Below are positions 58,430-64,000 of a stretch of 64,000 nt of DNA, piece by piece (the stretch's first letter is position 1; the number at the start of each line of letters is the position of its first letter). The DNA lies in contig NC_081405.1 in NCBI RefSeq assembly GCF_030272615.1, positions 313,185,735 to 313,249,734 of the forward strand. The letters run 5' to 3'. A program made the position numbers and the translations under genes. The notes beneath the pieces were generated by a model. It was not told the origin of the DNA, searched no databases, and saw nothing but the letters and a program-made list of their open reading frames with translations. This DNA comes from Cryptomeria japonica. Its lineage: Eukaryota > Streptophyta > Pinopsida > Cupressales > Cupressaceae.

Positions 58430-59110
58430 ACTTAGTAGTGTTCGATATCTATGGTGCCTCTGGGTCACACTTATAGGTAATGTCGTCATCTTGAACTACT
58501 GCACTTAACAACTAATAAAGTTGCAATAACGGCGTCTATGGCATCATCCCTATAAATTGCCAGGGAGAAACAAGGGTCGTGTGGAAGTTAAAATCCAATA
58601 GGCAAGTAATCTCTATTGGATTGATAATCTAAAAAGATTAATTTTAAAATGAATTTACATCCGATCAGTTAAACTTTAGAAAACCCCATTAGGGTTTGGA
58701 CGTGTGTGATGATCTTAGAAATTTATTTTATCTTTTTGATTTCAACGGATGATAACGGATTAAGGGTGATGCATTTAATAGGAAATAACACTTATCTATT
58801 TTAGGCCACAAGAAGAAGGCCACCTTGATCCTTTTACTATAGGGCTACCATCGTGGGTAGCAACCATAGAGAAACTATCTGGGACATTGACCCTAAAAAG
58901 GGTTGTGTACGCACCAAATAGTTTACATTAAACCTTAGTTAGAAACTAGAACTATGTACTTTACGCCTTGATCTCACGCTGAAATGGGTATGTAGGTAGT
59001 CTAGGGATGGATTTGTCCCTTGTACTTATGCATTCGGGGATGGGGATTAGGTTTTGGTTATGGGTGAGTTGATTTTTTTTTTGAAGTTACTTAAGTCCCT
59101 CAATTTAAGG
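58430..59110 (+). other. Possible Gypsy LTR fragment
   Basis: No ORF. Contains CGCTGAAATGGGTATGTAGG followed by TAGTCTAGGGA near 58977-59010, a form that recalls the ...ATACGTAGGCA... phrase near LTR ends of Tat/Ogre Gypsy elements, and a GTGGGTAGCAACC block near 58854. LTR ends and TSD not found. Low confidence. Confidence 0.25.
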
Positions 59111-59364
59111 GTATAGATAATGCTAATTGGAAGGTTAAAATTAATTCAATGCATACTCAGAAGGAATCCCATATGGATTCGCTTGACTTCCTGAGGATTT
59201 AGGCCAAATTTTGAGGTGGAACTCAAGCTTGTTTATATGATTATTTTTATATACTCCTAAAGACGATGACCTCGACGCATTCCTAGTAGGGGAGTGTAGT
59301 CTTTTGAGAGTGACTCGGGACCCAAATGGCCCCAATGAGTCTAAAGTCTCTGGCCAGAGCATAT

Positions 59365-59586
59365 CCTATTCTTATGAATGGATGCCTACCCCATTTGGGT
59401 AGATGCCTATCCTAGATTGGATAGATGAAACCTCCTATCCCATATGGACAAATGCCTAACCCATATGGTTATATGCCTAACCTGTATGGTTAGATGCCTA
59501 ACTCATATCGTTAGATTCCTAACTCGTATGTTTAGATGCCCATCTCGGTTGGATGGATTCCTATCCCATTTGGATAGATGTATCTA
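59365..59586. repeat. 21-bp minisatellite, about 9-10 units
   Basis: Units of the form ATGCCTAACCCATATGGTTAG with variants in the CATATGG part and one longer unit at 59425. Most drift is in the middle of the unit. Confidence 0.85.
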
Positions 59587-60406
59587 AGTATGTGATTTAA
59601 TCAAACACAATTAAGAATAAGTGAGAATAAGAAATTAATATTTATATATCAAAAAAAAATCAATTGAGATTTTTGGATTAAGTTAAGTGGGTTATTACAA
59701 ATTGCAGAATCTTGGTGAGAGGGCCCTATTATATCCCCTCATACGAAAAAAAAGGGCTTAATCCTAGCCCTATGGAACAAGTCCTACACCTCCTCATTCT
59801 TCTAAATCTCTTTACAATCCTTGGGATTTGACCTTTTGAGTAGTCCCCCCATGTCATAATTCATCTTCATAATAGTTTGGTTAAACATCTAGAAATAGCA
59901 CCAAGAAGACCCACAAAACTTTTAGCAAACCCCACAAAATAAAAATGAGTGGTGATTAAAGAAAATTTTAATATGATTATCAAAACTTTTCACATAAGTG
60001 AAAAGACATTTCCCTAAATAATTTTTCTTATAGGGAAGGGAAATTAATTTAATGTCATTCCTTCCAATAATATTGTCATACATTGTAATAAAAGACAGAT
60101 AGTGATATGAATATTCCATAATACAATAAACTTTATTATTTTTTAATTCCCCCATGCCAAGGGAAATCCACAAAGTCAATAAGCTCAATGCACAACCCAT
60201 AAGCCAAATCAACATCCAACCCATCACCCAACTTGGTATTTGAATATTTTTGGCTCCTTTATACTCTTTCTAATTTAACTTTTTATTTGCTAGCCTTGTC
60301 ATTATTAACAATAAAGGAAAGGAACTCATTCAAATAAAACTTGCTTCTTTCTACCGATAATATCTCTCTTAGTTTGGTAGGATTTTGAATGAAGTTAAAG
60401 AAAGAC
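59587..60406. other. Non-coding stretch before E7
   Basis: AT-rich, no gene or element end seen. An A-run is followed by CCCTATTATATCCCCTCATA near 59724. Nothing further can be said. Confidence 0.4.
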
Positions 60407-62145
60407 TATTGGCATTGAGTTGTCATTGATGTCAACCAGTATTGCAGGCTACCAATAAAGATATGTCAATTGATATAAAGAAGATTTAACCGGTATAAGA
60501 AAGATTAACATGAAGGCTTGTAAACCAGTATGGTGGAAGACAAGTAAGTATTGAGACTATTAGTAACTTCAACAGTATGAGGAGAAATGCATGTGTGTGT
60601 TAGTATGTTGAGTGATAACCGATAGAGCATAAACCGGTTTGGAGGTTAGCTGCCTCTTTATGATGAAGAGGGAGAATATTAAAATAATGATAAACCACTG
60701 GATTTGAAGATGTGCTACCGGTGTAGTGTGCACCAATGGTTATAAGGAGTAGCTCTCACTGGTAAGGGCTTGTACCCATATGAGGTTGTTGAAAGTTCAA
60801 GTGTAGACTAACCTTGTGTCGGTGAGCTAAGTGTATGACCGATGTGATCCCATGTGGAGCTGAGGTGGCAAGCATGCAGAGCTCGGTGAAGCCTCCATCG
60901 ACATGGTTGTTGAAACATCTAGTTGACATTAATGAAACAACCACAAATCACAGGATGATAACAGATTGATGCAGATCAAGGAAGAAAGAGTATCAAAGAA
61001 AGATCAAGGAGTTGTTGGCACTTGGATTAAAGCAAAGAAATAAGACTGCAAGAGGACCTCAAGAAGGAAATAGCTAGGTAATAAATGAGATGACAGTTTT
61101 CAAGGCCAAAAATCATGGTCGAGATTGCTATCTTTAGCAAATATGCATTGGATAATGGAAAACATGTATAGATGCATTCCTCAAGTACAGGTGATCGATC
61201 CAAGGTAGATTGGATCTAATCTAATGCTAATTTGGTTGAGTGAAGGAAACCTTAACGGCCCTTGGTTTGAATTGATTCTTGGCGGGAAAGCTCAAGTTTA
61301 AATATGATGACTTGAGACTGCGATTGCTGCTGATATTGTAGAAAAAAAGGCAAGTGTGAAATTGTTGTCTAAGAGCTGAAGAGATAAACACTTGAAGTGT
61401 TTATGAGTGAAGACTAGACCAATAAGGAGAAGCGGGATAAATCGGTGTAAGGAACAAACCGGTGGAGTGAGAATAGAACACAGAGGTGACAAGCCAGCAA
61501 AAGCAGTACTTGATAAAGAGTGATCAAGTGTGAGATGAAGAGTGAAGACACTATGAGAGGGGACTCATAAAAGTTATCAGCCAAGAAAAGTTGCAGAGTG
61601 AGTGGAGAGAATATAGATCAGTAAGGTTGAAACCGACATAACAAAATATTGTAAGGTTGCAAAACTTCCTTTGCAACAAAGATCTCATTTTGTATTTAAA
61701 TCTTTACATTGTTTTTTACTAAGTTGGATCTTAGTGCAGGGGTTGTAGCTCCTTTAGGTTGTAGCCTATAAATTGTGTAGGGGTCGGTGCTCCTTTGAGT
61801 TGGTGCTCATAAATCAAGGGTTGGTGCTCCTTGGGTTGGTGCCCTAAAATTGTAATCAAATCTTTTACATTGTGAGGGTGGATTATAGCAAAAGATCTCC
61901 AGCAACTATTCTCACCGAGGTTTTTCCCAAATTAGGTTTTCCTCGTATACCTGGTGTTGTGTGATGCATTCTTGTGCATGTGTTATGTTAATGTTTTAGT
62001 AAGTCCTTTCACATACCTTGTTTGCACTAGTTCAGCTACCGATTAGCACTATGTTTGTTTTATAAATTACAGGTATCACCCTGTTGAAGAGAAAGTGTTT
62101 AAATCACTGATTCACCCCCCTCTCAGTGATCTATTGTATCCAACA
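60407..62145 (+). repeat. E7 5' LTR (about 1739 bp)
   Basis: The start TATTGGCATTGAG is taken as decayed TGTTGGC; the end ATCCAACA precedes the primer site. ACCGGT-type phrases recur through it. U5 block at 61913-61960 with CGAGG (61916-61920) and CCTCG (61941-61945), and C-tract signature TTCACCCCCCTCTCAGT near 62110. Near 61735-61850 phrases like GGGGTTGTAGCTCCTTT, GGGGTCGGTGCTCCTTT and GGGTTGGTGCTCCTT form an imperfect tandem repeat. The start is less sure than the end. Confidence 0.7.
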
Positions 62146-62159
62146 ATTGGTATCAGAGC
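62146..62159 (+). other. E7 primer binding site
   Basis: ATTGGTATCAGAGC directly after the LTR; tRNA-Met type. Confidence 0.93.
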
Positions 62160-62220
62160 TTGGGTACCCTATTTTGTCAATGTATTCTCTAGCTTGGGTA
62201 GATCCTATCAAGTGTTCACA

Positions 62221-64000
62221 ATGGAAAGAAATGAATCCACCTTCTCAAAAGCCCCAATGTTTGATGGTGTAAACTATGCATTTTGGAGTAGAAGAATGGA
62301 AACCTATTTATCCTCTATCGGTTGTGATGTATGGATGTCGGTTGTGAATGTGTATACAGTCCCTAATAATCCCCCTACTAATCCAGATGCTAAGAAGGAA
62401 TATGAGAACAATGCTAAAGCTAAAAATGTCATTTTCAGTGGGCTATCTAATAATGAGTTTGTTAAAGTCATGCATTGCTCCTCTACCAAAGAAAATTGGG
62501 ATAAGCTACAAAAGATATTTGAAGGGGATGCTAAAGTCAAGGAAGCCAAGTTGTAGACATTGAGAACACATCTTGAAGGTTTGAATATGAGAGATGAAGA
62601 GAAGATTGCTGACTATCTCCAAAGGATTGATGAAACAACAAACACCATTAGACAGCTTGGAGAAGAAATAAAAGATGAGGTGGTAGTGAAGAAAGTACTT
62701 AGATCCCTTAAATCTAAGTATGATACAAAGGTCTCAACAAGAGAAGAAGCAAAAGATTTAAAAGTCTACAATGGATGAGTTGTATGGTTCCCTAATTGCT
62801 TATGAGATGAGGACTGCCGGTACTGAGGCTATGAAGAAAGAAGTTGCATTCAAAATATCAAGAAAAGGAAAAGAAGAGTCTGCTCATGATGCAACCGATG
62901 AAGACTCTAATGAAATTATGGCCAACTTTGTAAGAAGATTGAAAAGAGGTTCCAGGAAGTACAAATGGAAGCTTCCTTTGAAATGTTTCAACTATGGAAA
63001 GGCCGGACATTTTGTTGCTAAATGTCCCTATGGTGATTAAAATGAAGATGATCAATCAAGTGGTAGCATATAATATGGTAAGGACATGAAGAAGAATGTC
63101 TACTGGCATGGAAAAAGAAGAAACTAGAAACAAAGTAGTCTCTACACCCATGAAAATGATACCTCAAATGATGGTAGTGCCTCTAATGATTGTTGCAGTG
63201 AGGATGAAATCAAAGCAAACCTTTTCATGGCCCAAGATGTACCGGTACAAGAAGAAGAAGAAGAGGAAGGAGAAGTAGATCTAGAAGCTGAACTCATTAG
63301 TGCCTTGGATGACTTAAAGAAAACAAGAAGAGATCTAAAGAAGGTGAAAAAGGTTGCAGCTGAAGAACAAGAGTTATTGGAGCAATCTTTTGAAGAGTCC
63401 AAGAAAACTATTGTAGATCTAAAACTCCAACTGGAAGAAGCTAAAAGGATCCATGAAGCCACTAGCATTAGTCTAAGTGAAAAGGAGAAGGAGCATCTAA
63501 ATCTGGAAGCAGAAATAGGGAAACTCCAGAAGGAATTAGAGAAAAGTAAGGAAGAGATAAAATTGAGAAGCAAATATGAAGGCAGCATTGAAGCTCTGGA
63601 TAAGATGCTAAGTAAACATAAGCAATCTAAAGATACTGGTGGCTTAGGGTTTCAAGAAGGACATAGTTCAAACAAAAAAGACACATCCAGTGAGGAAATA
63701 AAATTCACCTCTTCAAATGAAGGTGAAGAGAAGAAGATATTCATGGTAAGCAAGGATACCGACAAGAAGTCATATACAGATGCTGCTAGAAGCTGCCACA
63801 CAAACCGATATACTCAATCAATGAACCAGAGACCATACTCAATGTATCGACATGCAGATCCAAGGAGAAATGCAATTATTGATCATGAAGGATTCACAAG
63901 AGTTAGTAGCATGAAAGGAAGACCCCCAGTGAGGTAGTCGTTTGCAGGTTCAAGACAACTTAACCAGTATGTTCCAAATTTTCATGGTTATTGTCACCGA
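62221..64000 (+). pseudogene. E7 Gag: capsid-like, CCHC, coiled coil, start of second CCHC
   Basis: ATG 62221. Capsid-like (UBN2/DUF4219 type) part: FDGVNYAFWSRRMETYL, NWDKLQKIFEGD, stop TAG 62554-62556 in place of Gln in KLQTLR, then EEKIADYLQRID and VVVKKVLRSLKSKYD. Frameshift near 62765. Knuckle CFNYGKAGHFVAKC (second Cys replaced by Tyr). Stops at 63038 and soon after. Coiled coil 63225-63610 with KKTRRDLKKVKK, then LDKMLSKHKQ and GGLGFQEGHSS. The last codons, FHGYCHR, are the usual start of a second knuckle. The order shows that the coiled-coil motif of E1, E4 and E5 is the back half of Gag. Confidence 0.85.

Larger units (their letters stand above)
60407..64000 (+). mobile_element. E7: 5' part of a pol-type Copia element with long LTR
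   Basis: 5' LTR 60407-62145, primer site 62146-62159, gag from 62221 to past the window end. Gag has the full front half (capsid-like) and the coiled-coil back half, so this is probably the autonomous type from which E1, E4 and E5 first ORFs derive. Pol lies outside the window. Confidence 0.8.

Noticed and set aside
60756-60944. 62-codon minus-strand ORF
   Set aside because: Inside the E7 LTR, no support.
63142-63588. 148-codon minus-strand ORF
   Set aside because: Antisense to the coiled coil of E7 Gag; its Ser/Phe run is the mirror of Glu/Lys codons.

Overview
No host gene can be supported in this 64 kb window. It is a dense, nested pile of transposable elements from a large plant genome, probably a gymnosperm or conifer. 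That assignment is inferred from the size and decay of the nest, pol-bearing Copia elements with tRNA-Met primer sites (TGGTATCAGAGC), a plant-type LINE with a C-terminal RNase H, and Ty3/Gypsy relics. I saw no rRNA, tRNA, CRISPR array or bacterial feature.

Layout. 1-2190 is the 3' end of a Copia-type element (E0). 2191-8078 is a Gypsy remnant (G1): integrase relic, an array of hairpin repeats, a roughly 1,060-codon extra ORF, and a polypurine tract. 8079-43366 is one nest, mostly on the minus strand. The oldest element, E1, is split by E2, a pol-bearing Copia (12238-41294). E2 is split by E3 (Copia, 13749-19120, TSD GAATG), E4 (plus strand, 21338-31287, TSD GATAG) and E5 (plus strand, 31729-38473, near-matching 5-bp TSD). 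E4 is itself split by two solo LTRs (22098-23259, TSD GGTAC; 28595-29798, TSD CTATA). E2 coding frames resume across the E4 and E5 insertions once one target-site copy is removed, which supports the order. 45382 to about 54990 is a decayed LINE on the minus strand, with a 2.6 kb TCGA-rich complex tandem repeat in its 3' UTR. 55-60.4 kb is AT-rich and non-coding, with small repeats and one possible LTR fragment. 60407-64000 is the 5' end of another Copia element (E7), with LTR, primer site and Gag.

Most interesting system. E0, E1, E4 and E5 share an unusual plan: LTR, tRNA-Met primer site, a Gag-derived protein with a coiled coil and several CCHC knuckles but no recognisable capsid domain, no pol, then a very long extra ORF (about 1,040-1,130 codons) just before the polypurine tract. 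The extra-ORF proteins share four conserved blocks although their DNA has diverged widely. E7 shows the likely source of the first protein: its full Gag has a capsid-like domain, a knuckle, then a coiled coil ending in the same GLGF-type motif. These look like non-autonomous, pol-less retrotransposons that kept the back half of Gag and a large protein of unknown function. G1 carries another extra ORF that may share one motif with this protein.

Almost every ORF is broken. Many breaks are glutamine-to-stop or other C-to-T/G-to-A changes at methylation-type sites. All age and function statements are inferences from reading the sequence; no database search was done.
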